A stretch of 64,000 nucleotides of DNA from Streptomyces flavidovirens DSM 40150 (GTDB lineage: Bacteria; Actinomycetota; Actinomycetes; Streptomycetales; Streptomycetaceae): the NCBI RefSeq assembly GCF_000429085.1, contig NZ_AUBE01000006.1, forward strand, positions 1 to 64,000, written 5' to 3'. Positions within the stretch are counted from its first letter, which is position 1, and every line of letters begins with the position of its first letter. Position numbers and translations under genes: made by a program. Under the pieces are notes generated by a model, which saw only the letters and a program-made list of their open reading frames with translations, ran no database searches and had not been told where the DNA came from. This document shows positions 25,337-33,488 of the stretch, piece by piece.

Positions 25337-26311
25337 TCAGCGGCGGCGCATGTCGGCGACGCGCGCCCGCTCGGCGGATCCCGGCTGTGGCTCCGCCAGC
25401 GATCCGGCGCTGCGCAGTTGCGCACCGCCCCCCGGACCGCCCGGATGCGTACGCCGCTGGCCGGGCAGGGGCATGTCGCGACGGGGCTGGCGCCCGGTCG
25501 GGACGCCGTCACCCCCGGCGCCCGCCGTTCCCGGCCCCGCGACGGCGATCTGCACTCCCTGATCGGCCAGGGCCTGCAGTTCGGTCGCCGCACGGTCGTC
25601 GTGCGGCGGCGGCTCGTCGGTGACCAGGCGCGTGATCACGTCGGTGGGCACCGTCTGGAACATGGTGTCGGTGCCGAGCTTGGTGTGGTCCGCGAGGACC
25701 ACGACCTCCGCGGCGGCCTGCACCAGCGCTCTGTCGACGCTCGCCGACAGCATGTTGGAGGTGGACAGGCCGCGCTCGGCGGTCAGTCCGCTGCCGGAGA
25801 GGAAGGCTCTGGAGACCCGCAGCCCCTGGAGGGACTGCTCGGCCCCGCTGCCGACCAGTGCGTAGTTGGAACCGCGCAGTGTGCCGCCGGTCATGACGAC
25901 CTCGACGCGGTTGGCGTGCGCCAACGCCTGGGCCACCAGCAGGGAGTTGGTGACGACGGTGAGCCCGGGGACCCGGGCGAGCCGTCTGGCCAGCTCCTGC
26001 GTGGTCGTCCCGGCGCCGACGACGATGGCTTCGCCCTCTTCGACGAGTCCCGCGGCGAGGTCGGCGATAGCCGTCTTCTCCGCGGTCGCGAGATGGGATT
26101 TCTGCGGAAAGCCGGACTCCCGCGTAAATCCGCCCGGCAATACCGCACCGCCGTGCCGGCGGTCGAGGAGTCCTTCTGCCTCCAGCGCCCGCACGTCCCG
26201 CCGTACGGTCACTTCGGAGGTCTGGACGACGCGGGCGAGCTCACGGAGCGATACAGCCCCGTTGGCGCGCACCATTTCGAGGATCAATTGACGACGTTCT
26301 GCAGCGAACAC
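25337..26311 (-). CDS. DeoR/GlpR-family regulator with C-terminal extension, 324 aa
   Basis: Transcription regulator that usually responds to phosphorylated sugars. The N-terminal DeoR HTH is RRQLILEMVRANGAVSLRELARVVQTSEVTVRRDVRALEAEGLLDRRHGGAV. The sensor domain (residues 75-235) has VGAGTTTQELARRL, ALVGSGAEQSL, FLSGSGLTAERGLSTSN and VVLADHTKLGTDTMFQTV, all typical. About 75 extra residues follow, rich in Pro, Gly and Arg. It lies downstream of the LpdA-like gene on the same strand but has its own upstream region with inverted repeats. It is the nearest candidate regulator for the nucleoside genes at 28.6-43.8 kb. That link is only inference. Confidence 0.9.
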   Translation of the reverse strand: MFAAERRQLILEMVRANGAVSLRELARVVQTSEVTVRRDVRALEAEGLLDRRHGGAVLPGGFTRESGFPQKSHLATAEKTAIADLAAGLVEEGEAIVVGAGTTTQELARRLARVPGLTVVTNSLLVAQALAHANRVEVVMTGGTLRGSNYALVGSGAEQSLQGLRVSRAFLSGSGLTAERGLSTSNMLSASVDRALVQAAAEVVVLADHTKLGTDTMFQTVPTDVITRLVTDEPPPHDDRAATELQALADQGVQIAVAGPGTAGAGGDGVPTGRQPRRDMPLPGQRRTHPGGPGGGAQLRSAGSLAEPQPGSAERARVADMRRR

Positions 26312-26349
26312 GAAACTGACAGTAACCCCAGCAGCCGATAGTTCTCAGC

Positions 26350-26386
26350 AGTTTGCGCCGAATAACAGAAGTTGTACGCAAACTTC
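26350..26386. promoter_or_regulatory. Inverted repeats upstream of the DeoR-type gene
   Basis: AGTTTGCG (26350-26357) pairs with CGCAAACT (26377-26384). Within the same stretch, GAAGTT (26368-26373) and AACTTC (26381-26386) form a tighter inverted repeat around GTACGCA. The region is AT-richer than its surroundings. It is a likely autoregulatory operator. Confidence 0.45.
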
Positions 26387-26454
26387 GAGGAGCAGTGGTA
26401 TAGGCGGCGTACGCCGGATGCGTAGGCCGTGTGAGCGCCCCGCTGCCTCGCCCG

Positions 26455-27894
26455 TTACGCCTCGGCGGACGTCTTGCGGGTGTGCAGCTGCCGTGCGACC
26501 TCGGCGATCGATCCCGACAGGGACGGGTACACCGTGAACGCGTTCGCGATCTGTTCCACGGTCAGGTTGTTGTCGACCGCGATCGAAATCGGGTGGATCA
26601 GCTCGCTCGCGTGCGGCGAGACGACGCAGCCGCCGACCACGATGCCCGTACCGGGACGGCAGAAGATCTTGACGAAGCCGTCGCGGATGCCCTGCATCTT
26701 GGCGCGCGGGTTGCGCAGCAGCGGCAGCTTCACCACGCGCGCCTCGATCTTGCCCGAGTCCACGTCGGACTGGCTGTAGCCGACCGTCGCGATCTCGGGG
26801 TCGGTGAAGACGTTCGCCGATACGGTCTTGAGGTTCAGCGGGGTCACCGCGTCGCCGAGGAAGTGGTACATCGCGATCCGGCCCTGCATGGCCGCGACGG
26901 AAGCGAGCGCGAACACCCCGGTGACGTCACCCGCCGCGTACACGCCGGGCGCGCTGGTGCGCGAAACGCGGTCGGTCAGGATGTGGCCCGAGTCCCGCAG
27001 CCGGACCCCGGCCTCCTCCAGGCCCATCTCCGCGGTGTTCGGGATGGCGCCGACGGCCATCAGGCAGTGCGTACCGCTGATGACACGCCCGTCGGACAGG
27101 GTCACTTCCACCCGGTCGCCGACCCGCTTGGCGGACTCGGCGCGCGAGCGCGCCATGACGTTCATGCCCCGGCGCCGGAAGACGTCCTCCAGGACCGCCG
27201 CGGCGTCCGGGTCCTCGCCCGGCAGCACGCGGTCGCGCGAGGAGACGAGGGTGACGCGCGAGCCGAGCGCCTGGTACGCGCCGGCGAACTCGGCGCCCGT
27301 GACACCGGAGCCGACCACGATGAGCTCCTCGGGGAGCTCGTTCAGGTCGTACACCTGCGTCCAGTTCAGGATCCGCTCGCCGTCCGGGAGCGCGTCGGGG
27401 ATCTCGCGCGGGTGCCCGCCGGTCGCGATCAGTACGGCGTCGGCGGTGAGGCGCTCCTCGTTGCCGTCGCTGTACGTGACGACGACCGTGCGCGAGCCGT
27501 CGGCGCCCTGCTGGCCCTCCAGCCGGCCCCGGCCGCGCAGCACGCGCGCGCCCGCACGCGTGACGGACGCGGTGATGTCGTGGGACTGCGCGAGCGCGAG
27601 GCGCTTCACACGGCGGTTGACCTTGCCCAGGTCGACGCCGACCACGCGGGCCGCCTGTTCGATGTGCGGCGTGTCGTCGGCGACGATGATGCCCAACTCC
27701 TCGTACGAAGAGTCGAAGGTCGTCATCACCTCAGCAGTGGCGATCAGGGTCTTCGACGGTACGCAGTCGGTGAGCACCGACGCCCCGCCCAGACCGTCGC
27801 TGTCGACTACCGTCACCTCCGCGCCGAGCTGGGCGCCCACCAGGGCCGCCTCGTATCCGCCGGGTCCGCCACCGATGATCACGATCCGGGTCAC
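26455..27894 (-). CDS. NAD(P)H-quinone dehydrogenase, LpdA-like flavoprotein, 479 aa
   Basis: FAD-dependent pyridine nucleotide-disulfide oxidoreductase family. The FAD site is [17 protein letters not shown], the NAD(P) site [19 protein letters not shown], and the second FAD motif [12 protein letters not shown]. The redox region reads [10 protein letters not shown] with a single cysteine (Cys44), not the CxxxxC pair of true dihydrolipoamide dehydrogenases. The same change is found in M. tuberculosis LpdA, which reduces quinones rather than lipoamide, so quinone reduction is likely here. Length is normal. It is upstream of the DeoR regulator on the same strand. Confidence 0.88.
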   Translation of the reverse strand: MTRIVIIGGGPGGYEAALVGAQLGAEVTVVDSDGLGGASVLTDCVPSKTLIATAEVMTTFDSSYEELGIIVADDTPHIEQAARVVGVDLGKVNRRVKRLALAQSHDITASVTRAGARVLRGRGRLEGQQGADGSRTVVVTYSDGNEERLTADAVLIATGGHPREIPDALPDGERILNWTQVYDLNELPEELIVVGSGVTGAEFAGAYQALGSRVTLVSSRDRVLPGEDPDAAAVLEDVFRRRGMNVMARSRAESAKRVGDRVEVTLSDGRVISGTHCLMAVGAIPNTAEMGLEEAGVRLRDSGHILTDRVSRTSAPGVYAAGDVTGVFALASVAAMQGRIAMYHFLGDAVTPLNLKTVSANVFTDPEIATVGYSQSDVDSGKIEARVVKLPLLRNPRAKMQGIRDGFVKIFCRPGTGIVVGGCVVSPHASELIHPISIAVDNNLTVEQIANAFTVYPSLSGSIAEVARQLHTRKTSAEA

Positions 27895-28086
27895 GAAAAA
27901 GTCCGCCTCGCATTGTCAATCCCGGCCCGCCTGCCCGCTCGGCCGGGGATCCGGGGATCGCCCGGGGGGAATGCAGTACGTACTCCATTGTCCCGCACGC
28001 TTCAAGGTGCTTCGCCCCGGGGCCTCCATCCGGCCGCACCGCTCTGCTGCCCCCGCTGCCCCACCCCCTCCCGTACCCTCGATCAC

Positions 28087-28524
28087 ATGTCGCTCTACGC
28101 CGCGTACGCCGGCAACCTCGACGCGCGGCTGATGACGCGCCGCGCACCGCACTCACCGCTGCGCGGGACCGGCTGGCTCAACGGCTGGCGGCTGACCTTC
28201 GGCGGCGAGTCGATGGGCTGGGAGGGCGCGCTCGCCACCATCGTGGAGGCCCCGCGCTCGCAGGTCTTCGTCGCGCTCTACGACATCGCTCCGATGGACG
28301 AGGACTCCATGGACCGCTGGGAGGGTGTCGGACTCGACATCTACCGGCGGATGCGGGTGCGGGTGCACACGCTGGACGGCGAGGAGCCGACCTGGGTGTA
28401 CGTCCTGAACGGGTACGAGGGCGGGCTTCCCTCCGCCCGCTACCTGGGGGAGATCGCCGACGCGGCGGAGTCGGCGGGCGCGCCGCACGACTACGTCATG
28501 GAGCTGCGCAAGCGCCCCTGCTGA
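28087..28524 (+). CDS. Gamma-glutamylcyclotransferase (AIG2-like) family protein, 145 aa
   Basis: Small enzyme of the gamma-glutamylcyclotransferase fold, which releases 5-oxoproline from gamma-glutamyl compounds. The N-terminal substrate loop is [13 protein letters not shown] (the YGSNL-type motif, here YAGNL). Other family blocks are [32 protein letters not shown] and the acidic [19 protein letters not shown], whose Glu is in the catalytic position. The C-terminus has [19 protein letters not shown]. The substrate is not known. It sits upstream of the purine nucleoside phosphorylase with about 100 bp between. Confidence 0.82.
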   Translation: MSLYAAYAGNLDARLMTRRAPHSPLRGTGWLNGWRLTFGGESMGWEGALATIVEAPRSQVFVALYDIAPMDEDSMDRWEGVGLDIYRRMRVRVHTLDGEEPTWVYVLNGYEGGLPSARYLGEIADAAESAGAPHDYVMELRKRPC

Positions 28525-28588
28525 CGTCTCGCGGCTGCCTTTGTCCGATCCGACAAGGCAACGATCGCAACACCGTCGGCAGTGACAT

Positions 28589-28618
28589 CTACGCGCGTAG
28601 GGGAAGACCGGTTACCCT
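28589..28618 (+). promoter_or_regulatory. CTACGCGCGTAG palindrome and -10 element of the PNP gene
   Basis: A perfect 12-bp palindrome at 28589-28600, followed by a -10-like TACCCT at 28613-28618, seven bases before the GTG at 28626. No ribosome site fits between, so the transcript is probably leaderless. The same palindrome lies upstream of deoC and add. Confidence 0.65.
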
Positions 28619-28625
28619 CGTCGGC

Positions 28626-29456
28626 GTGAACGCATCTGTTACCCCCGCCCCCACCGACGGCTTCGCCGACCCCCACGCGACAGCCGACGCCGCCGCCGCC
28701 CGCCTGCGTGAGCTGACCGGCGCCGAGACCCACGACGTCGCCCTCGTAATGGGGTCGGGCTGGGTGCCGGCCGCCGAGGCGCTGGGCGCGCCCGAGCACG
28801 AGTTCCCGGTCACCGAGCTGCCCGGCTTCCCGCCGCCGGCCGTCGCCGGACACGCGGGCACGGTCCGCTCGTACAAGATCGGCGACAAGCGCGCGCTGGT
28901 CTTCCTCGGCCGTACGCACTACTACGAGGGCCGCGGTGTCGCCGCCGTCTCGCACGGCGTCCGTACCGCCGTCGCCGCCGGCTGCAAGACCATCGTCCTC
29001 ACGAACGGCTGCGGCGGCCTGCGTCCGGGCATGCGCCCCGGCCAGCCGGTCCTGATCAGCGACCACATCAACCTGACGGCCACCTCGCCGATCATCGGGG
29101 CGAACTTCGTGGACCTGACGGACCTGTACTCGCCGCGCCTGCGCGCGCTGTGCAAGGAGGTGGACGCCACCCTGGAGGAGGGCGTGTACGTCCAGTTCCC
29201 CGGCCCGCACTACGAGACGCCCGCCGAGATCAACATGGTCCGCGTCATGGGCGGCGACCTGGTCGGCATGTCCACGGTCCTGGAGGCCATCGCCGCGCGT
29301 GAGGCGGGTGCGGAGGTGCTCGGCATCTCGCTGGTCACCAACCTGGCCGCGGGCCTGACGGGCGAACCGCTGAACCACGAGGAAGTCCTCCAGGCGGGCC
29401 GCGACTCGGCCACCCGCATGGGCGCCCTCCTGGCCCAGGTCCTCGAACGCATCTGA
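28626..29456 (+). CDS. Purine-nucleoside phosphorylase, 276 aa
   Basis: Splits purine (deoxy)ribonucleosides with phosphate into base and (deoxy)ribose 1-phosphate. Trimeric-type PNP motifs are clear: [13 protein letters not shown] (phosphate site), [33 protein letters not shown] and [14 protein letters not shown], with SLVTNLAAG near the base-binding Asn. The GTG start is close to a -10 element. The next gene encodes a phosphosugar mutase that could convert the ribose 1-phosphate product, and deoC lies 3 kb away, so the three form a nucleoside-sugar route. Confidence 0.94.
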   Translation: MNASVTPAPTDGFADPHATADAAAARLRELTGAETHDVALVMGSGWVPAAEALGAPEHEFPVTELPGFPPPAVAGHAGTVRSYKIGDKRALVFLGRTHYYEGRGVAAVSHGVRTAVAAGCKTIVLTNGCGGLRPGMRPGQPVLISDHINLTATSPIIGANFVDLTDLYSPRLRALCKEVDATLEEGVYVQFPGPHYETPAEINMVRVMGGDLVGMSTVLEAIAAREAGAEVLGISLVTNLAAGLTGEPLNHEEVLQAGRDSATRMGALLAQVLERI

Positions 29457-29473
29457 CCCTGCCGGACCCCCGC

Positions 29474-29536
29474 TCCTCAAACGCCGGAGGGGCTGGATGG
29501 TGCTCAGTCACTTCCAGCCCGTCCGGCGTTCGAGGA
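29474..29536. repeat. 24-bp inverted repeat of the CAAACGCCGG family
   Basis: TCCTCAAACGCCGGAGGGGCTGGA (29474-29497) and TCCAGCCCGTCCGGCGTTCGAGGA (29513-29536) pair with two mismatches and a 15-base loop. It sits between the PNP and mutase genes. The same core sequence occurs repeatedly at 44.8-45.0 kb. It probably folds in the mRNA and may attenuate read-through. Confidence 0.75.
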
Positions 29537-29591
29537 CACGCCCGCCGCAGGCGAATCGCAACGCACCCACACACGAGAGGTGGACCACATC

Positions 29592-31244
29592 GTGCAGCAG
29601 GAGCAGGAGCTCATCGCACGGGCGCGGGCCTGGCTGGCCGAGGACCCGGACAGCGAGACCCGTGACGAGCTCGGCAAACTCATCGACGCCGAGGCTCTGG
29701 ACGAGATCGCTGCCCGGTTCGCCGGCACACTCCAGTTCGGCACGGCAGGCCTCCGCGGAGAACTCGGCGCGGGCCCCATGCGGATGAACCGCGCCGTGGT
29801 CATCCGCGCCGCCGCCGGCCTCGCCGCGTACCTCAAGGCCAAGGGCCAGACCGACGGCCTGGTCGTCATCGGTTACGACGCCCGCCACAAGAGCGCCGAC
29901 TTCGCCCGCGACACCGCCGCCGTGATGACCGGCGCCGGCCTGCGCGCCGCCCTCCTGCCCCGCCCGCTGCCCACTCCCGTACTGGCCTTCGCCATAAGGC
30001 ACCTGGGCGCCGTCGCCGGTGTCGAGGTGACGGCGAGCCACAACCCGCCCCGCGACAACGGCTACAAGGTCTACCTCGGCGACGGCTCGCAGATCGTGCC
30101 GCCCGCCGACGCCGAGATCGCCGCCGAGATCGCCGCCGTGGCGTCCCTGGCCGACGTACCGCGCCCGGACACCGGCTGGTTCACCCTCAACGAGGAGGTC
30201 CTGGAGGCCTACCTCGCCCGTACCGACGAGGTCCTGACTCCGGGGTCCCCCCGCACCGCCCGCGTCGTCTACACGGCCATGCACGGCGTCGGCAAGGAGG
30301 TCCTGACGGCCGCCTTCGCCCGCGCCGGCTTCCCCGAGCCCGTGCAGGTGGCCGAGCAGGCCGAGCCGGACCCGGACTTCCCCACGGTCGCCTTCCCCAA
30401 CCCGGAGGAGCCGGGGGCCATGGACCTGGCCTTCGCCACCGCCCGCCGCGCACAGCCCGACCTGATCATCGCGAACGACCCGGACGCCGACCGCTGCGCC
30501 GTCGCCGTGCCCCTGCCCGGCACGGACGACTGGCGGATGCTGCGCGGCGACGAGGTGGGCGCGCTGCTCGCGGCCCACCTGGTCCACAAGGGCGCGAGCG
30601 GCACGTTCGCCGAGTCGATCGTCTCGTCTTCCCTTCTCGGCCGGATCGCGGCCGCCGCGGGTGTGCCGTACGAGGAGACCCTGACCGGCTTCAAGTGGAT
30701 CGCCCGCGTCGACGGCCTGCGCTACGGCTACGAAGAGGCCCTCGGCTACTGCGTCGACCCGGAGGGCGTACGCGACAAGGACGGCATCACGGCGGCGCTT
30801 CTCGTCACCGAGCTGGCCTCCGTCCTGAAGTCCCAGGACCGCACGCTCCTGGACCTCCTCGACGACCTCGCCGTCGAGCACGGCCTGCACGCCACCGACC
30901 AGCTCTCGGTCCGCGTCCAGGACCTGACCGTGATCGCCGACGCGATGGCCCGGCTGCGCGCCCAGCCGCCCACCTCGCTCGCCGGCCTGACCGTCACCAC
31001 CGCCGAGGACCTCACACGCGGCACGGACAAGCTGCCGCCCACCGACGGCCTGCGCTACTACCTCGACGGTGAGGTGAAGGCCCGCGTGATCGTCCGGCCG
31101 AGCGGCACCGAGCCCAAGCTCAAGTGCTACCTGGAGGCCGTCGTCCCGGTCGCCGGCGCGAGCGAGCTGACGACGGCCAAGGAGCGGGCCGAGGGCATCC
31201 TCGCCGCGATCAAGCGCGACCTGTCGGCGGCAGCCGGCATCTGA
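29592..31244 (+). CDS. Phospho-sugar mutase (phosphomannomutase/phosphoglucomutase family), 550 aa
   Basis: Moves phosphate between C1 and C5/C6 of sugar phosphates; in this context phosphopentomutase-like activity on (deoxy)ribose 1-phosphate is plausible but not shown. The catalytic phosphoserine loop is TASHNPPRDNGYKVY, the magnesium loop NDPDADRCAV, the sugar-binding stretch EEALGYCVDPEGVRDKDG and the phosphate loop RPSGTEPKLKCY. The GTG at 29592 follows AGGTGG; a GTG at 29580 is also in frame but lacks spacing for a ribosome site. It follows the PNP gene in the same direction, after a repeat hairpin. Confidence 0.9.
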   Translation: MQQEQELIARARAWLAEDPDSETRDELGKLIDAEALDEIAARFAGTLQFGTAGLRGELGAGPMRMNRAVVIRAAAGLAAYLKAKGQTDGLVVIGYDARHKSADFARDTAAVMTGAGLRAALLPRPLPTPVLAFAIRHLGAVAGVEVTASHNPPRDNGYKVYLGDGSQIVPPADAEIAAEIAAVASLADVPRPDTGWFTLNEEVLEAYLARTDEVLTPGSPRTARVVYTAMHGVGKEVLTAAFARAGFPEPVQVAEQAEPDPDFPTVAFPNPEEPGAMDLAFATARRAQPDLIIANDPDADRCAVAVPLPGTDDWRMLRGDEVGALLAAHLVHKGASGTFAESIVSSSLLGRIAAAAGVPYEETLTGFKWIARVDGLRYGYEEALGYCVDPEGVRDKDGITAALLVTELASVLKSQDRTLLDLLDDLAVEHGLHATDQLSVRVQDLTVIADAMARLRAQPPTSLAGLTVTTAEDLTRGTDKLPPTDGLRYYLDGEVKARVIVRPSGTEPKLKCYLEAVVPVAGASELTTAKERAEGILAAIKRDLSAAAGI

Positions 31245-31527
31245 CCCGCCGACACCGCCTCCGGGGCGGCCGGTTCCCTGCCCAGGGGCCGACCGCCCGG
31301 ACGAGTGGTGTGTACGACAGTCGACGCAGCGCCCCTCCCCTCTCCGCGAGGAAAGGTGACCCGGTATCCCCCGCCGACCGGGGTGGGGCAGTGCATGGCC
31401 ACGCCCGCCCCCGCCCCACCTGCAACGCCACCGGGGAGGGGACGTGCCGGAGCCCGCCCGCACCACCACCGCCGACGGCGCCGGGGCCACGCCCACCCCC
31501 GCCCCACCTGCAACGCCGCCGGGGAGG

Positions 31528-31635
31528 GGACGTGTCGGGGCGCTCCCCGCAGGGCGTTGAACGCAACCACCGCGAACGAACCAACACCCACCCGAACGTT
31601 CGACGCCCGAGGAGACGCCCCGGCGCGGCACCGCC
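31528..31635 (+). repeat. 108-bp repeat shared with the murJ-like gene (inverted copy at 60091-60198)
   Basis: Read on the plus strand, this segment matches the minus strand of 60091-60198 at about nine positions in ten by eye. It includes GGGGCGCTCCCCGCAGGGCGT and CGCCCGAGGAGACGCCCCGG. Here it is intergenic; at 60.1 kb it codes for part of a protein. Confidence 0.75.
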
Positions 31636-31755
31636 CCCAACGCCCCGCAAAAGGCGACCCCCAGAAGCCGGCGCGGCACCGCCCCCAACGCCCCGCAAAA
31701 GGCGACCCCCAGAAGCCGGCGCGGCACCGCCCCCAACGCCCCCGCAAAAGACCCC
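31621..31755 (+). repeat. 48-bp tandem repeat, about 2.7 copies
   Basis: Units start at 31621, 31669 and 31717, each beginning CGGCGCGGCACCGCCCCCAA and containing CGCCCCGCAAAAGGCGACCC. The first two are identical by eye. The repeats abut directly with no unique spacers, so this is not a CRISPR array. Confidence 0.85.
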
Positions 31756-31768
31756 CGCCGCACCAACC

Positions 31769-32443
31769 TCACCCAGTGGCGAACAGCACCACAAGCGCCA
31801 CGGCCCCCACCCCGCACGGCGCGAGGATCTCGTACGCCCAGCGGACGACCGGCTCACCCTGCGCGGTCGGCCGCGACGCGCACCGCTCCGCCTGCTCACG
31901 CAGGTCGTCGACGGTCTGGTCGGCCGGCGCCCGGCGCGCCCGCGCGTCGGTGACGTCGGCGGTCGCGGACGTCCTGCCGTACGGGTCGTCCGACGCCTGC
32001 CTCGCCTGCTGACGGGCGACACGCTTGCGCTGGCGCAGCGACACGGGGATCGCCCACAGCTGGTACTTCCTGCCGCCCGCCAGCACCTCGCTGGAGTACC
32101 CGGCCCGTACCCCCTCGACCGACGCCCACGGCAGCGTGATCGTACGGAAGGGGTTGCGGATCCGGAGCCGGTCGTCGTTGGCGAAGACGGCGGGCCGCAG
32201 CGTGAAGGCCACCACCAGCGGTACGGCGAACAGCAGCCCCGCCACGGCTGCCCACGGCGTACGCCCCTCACCGCGCACCAGCGCGTCGCCGCCGACCCAC
32301 GCGGCCAGCAGCAGCACCAGGACTCCACCGGCGAGGGCGGAGGACGACCGGAAGACCCGGTCGGCGTACGCCGCCTCGGCGGGCGGCCGGCCGGGACTGC
32401 CGGGGTTCTCGGGGCTGCCGGGACTGCCGGGGCTGCGTGTCAT
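31769..32443 (-). CDS. PH-domain-containing membrane protein, 224 aa
   Basis: Function unknown. A Pro/Gly/Ser-rich N-terminus (MTRSPGSPGSPENPGSPGRP) is followed by two membrane segments (SSALAGGVLVLLLAAWVGG and WAAVAGLLFAVPLVVAFTL). A bacterial PH-like domain then contains NDDRLRIRNPFRTITLPWASVEGVRAGYSSEV and YQLWAIPVSLRQRKR. The last part has a further hydrophobic stretch (GVGAVALVVLFATG) at the C-terminus. Such bPH2-type proteins are widespread in actinobacteria with no known activity. It is divergent from deoC, with 83 bp between the starts. Confidence 0.8.
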   Translation of the reverse strand: MTRSPGSPGSPENPGSPGRPPAEAAYADRVFRSSSALAGGVLVLLLAAWVGGDALVRGEGRTPWAAVAGLLFAVPLVVAFTLRPAVFANDDRLRIRNPFRTITLPWASVEGVRAGYSSEVLAGGRKYQLWAIPVSLRQRKRVARQQARQASDDPYGRTSATADVTDARARRAPADQTVDDLREQAERCASRPTAQGEPVVRWAYEILAPCGVGAVALVVLFATG

Positions 32444-32501
32444 GCGGCCGATTCTGCCTCACGTCACACCGGCTCGGCGGGGTCCGGGGGTGTACAGGCA
32501 G

Positions 32502-32520
32502 CTACGCGCGTAGATATGCT
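32502..32520 (+). promoter_or_regulatory. CTACGCGCGTAG palindrome and -10 element of deoC
   Basis: The 12-bp palindrome at 32502-32513 almost abuts a -10-like TATGCT (32515-32520), which lies six bases before the GTG at 32527. The operator would overlap the polymerase site, and the mRNA would be leaderless. Confidence 0.7.
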
Positions 32521-32526
32521 CATCTG

Positions 32527-33483
32527 GTGACCATGCCCACCACTGCACCCGCATTCGCCGACGCGACCGCGTCCGACGGTGCGCTGCGCCGCTTCCTGCA
32601 CGGGCTCCCCGGCGTAGACACCGTCGGCCTCGAAGCGCGCGCCGCGTCCCTCGGCACCCGTTCGGTCAAGACGACGTCGAAGGCGTTCGCCATCGACCTG
32701 GCCATCTCGATGATCGACCTGACCACGCTCGAAGGCGCGGACACCCCGGGCAAGGTCCGGGCGCTCTGCGCCAAGGGCGCCAACCCCGATCCGACCGACC
32801 GCACGACGCCGCGCGTCGCCGCGATCTGCGTCTACCCGGACATGGCGCAGACCGCGAAGGAGGCCCTGGCCGGCACCGGCATCAAGGTCGCCTCGGTCGC
32901 CACCGCCTTCCCGGCAGGCCGCGCCGCGCTCCCGGTGAAGCTCGCGGACGTACGCGACGCGGTCGAGGCCGGAGCCGACGAGATCGACATGGTGATCGAC
33001 CGGGGAGCCTTCCTCTCCGGTCACTACCTGAAGGTCTACGAGGAGATCGTGGCCGTGAAGGCCGAGTGCGGCGACAAGGCCCGCCTGAAGGTCATCTTCG
33101 AGACCGGCGAGCTGTCGACGTACGACAACATCCGCCGCGCGTCGTGGCTCGGGATGCTGGCGGGCGCCGACTTCATCAAGACCTCCACCGGCAAGGTAGG
33201 GGTGAACGCCACGCCGCCGAACACCCTGCTGATGCTTGAGGCCGTACGCGACTTCAAGGCGCAGACTGGAATCCAGATCGGCGTGAAGCCGGCCGGCGGC
33301 ATCCGCACCACCAAGGACGCGATCAAGTTCCTGGTGCTGGTCAACGAGACGGTCGGCGAGGACTGGCTCACCAACGAATGGTTCCGCTTCGGCGCGTCCT
33401 CGCTGCTGAACGACCTGCTGATGCAGCGGCAGAAGCTGAGCACCGGCCGTTACTCCGGTCCCGACTACGTGACGGTGGACTGA
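32527..33483 (+). CDS. deoC: Deoxyribose-phosphate aldolase, 318 aa
   Basis: Cleaves 2-deoxyribose 5-phosphate to acetaldehyde and glyceraldehyde 3-phosphate. The barrel shows IDLTTLEGADTPGKVRALC, VAAICVYPDM and DEIDMVIDRGAFLSG. The Schiff-base lysine is in GADFIKTSTGKVG, and GVKPAGGIRTTKDA supplies the second catalytic lysine. The GTG at 32527 (or ATG at 32533) is only a few bases after the -10 element. Two aldehyde dehydrogenase genes follow directly and could oxidise the acetaldehyde released, making a coherent operon for deoxyribose use. Confidence 0.95.
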   Translation: MTMPTTAPAFADATASDGALRRFLHGLPGVDTVGLEARAASLGTRSVKTTSKAFAIDLAISMIDLTTLEGADTPGKVRALCAKGANPDPTDRTTPRVAAICVYPDMAQTAKEALAGTGIKVASVATAFPAGRAALPVKLADVRDAVEAGADEIDMVIDRGAFLSGHYLKVYEEIVAVKAECGDKARLKVIFETGELSTYDNIRRASWLGMLAGADFIKTSTGKVGVNATPPNTLLMLEAVRDFKAQTGIQIGVKPAGGIRTTKDAIKFLVLVNETVGEDWLTNEWFRFGASSLLNDLLMQRQKLSTGRYSGPDYVTVD

Positions 33484-33488
33484 TCACC

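Larger units (their letters stand above)
31245..31768. other. Repeat-rich intergenic region
   Basis: 524 bp without a supportable gene between the mutase and PH-domain genes. It contains two direct copies of a GCCCCACCTGCAACGCC-CCGGGGAGGGGACGTG block about 89 bp apart (from about 31397 and 31486), a segment shared with the murJ homologue (31528-31635), and a 48-bp tandem repeat (31621-31755). Long open frames across it are by-products of the base composition. Confidence 0.6.

Noticed and set aside
31621..31755. Possible CRISPR array in the 48-bp repeats
   Set aside because: Units abut directly without unique spacers, the unit is not palindromic at its ends, and no cas genes are present.
29508..31817. 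Very long minus-strand open frame opposite the phosphosugar mutase gene
   Set aside because: It is antisense to a clear enzyme gene, has low-complexity Gly/Arg/Val composition and contains no known motif. It also runs through the intergenic repeats. It is a by-product of high GC content.
28626..33483. One long nucleoside operon from PNP to deoC
   Set aside because: A minus-strand PH-domain gene and a 524-bp repeat-rich gap lie between the mutase and deoC genes, and deoC has its own palindrome and promoter. They are separate units under probable common control.
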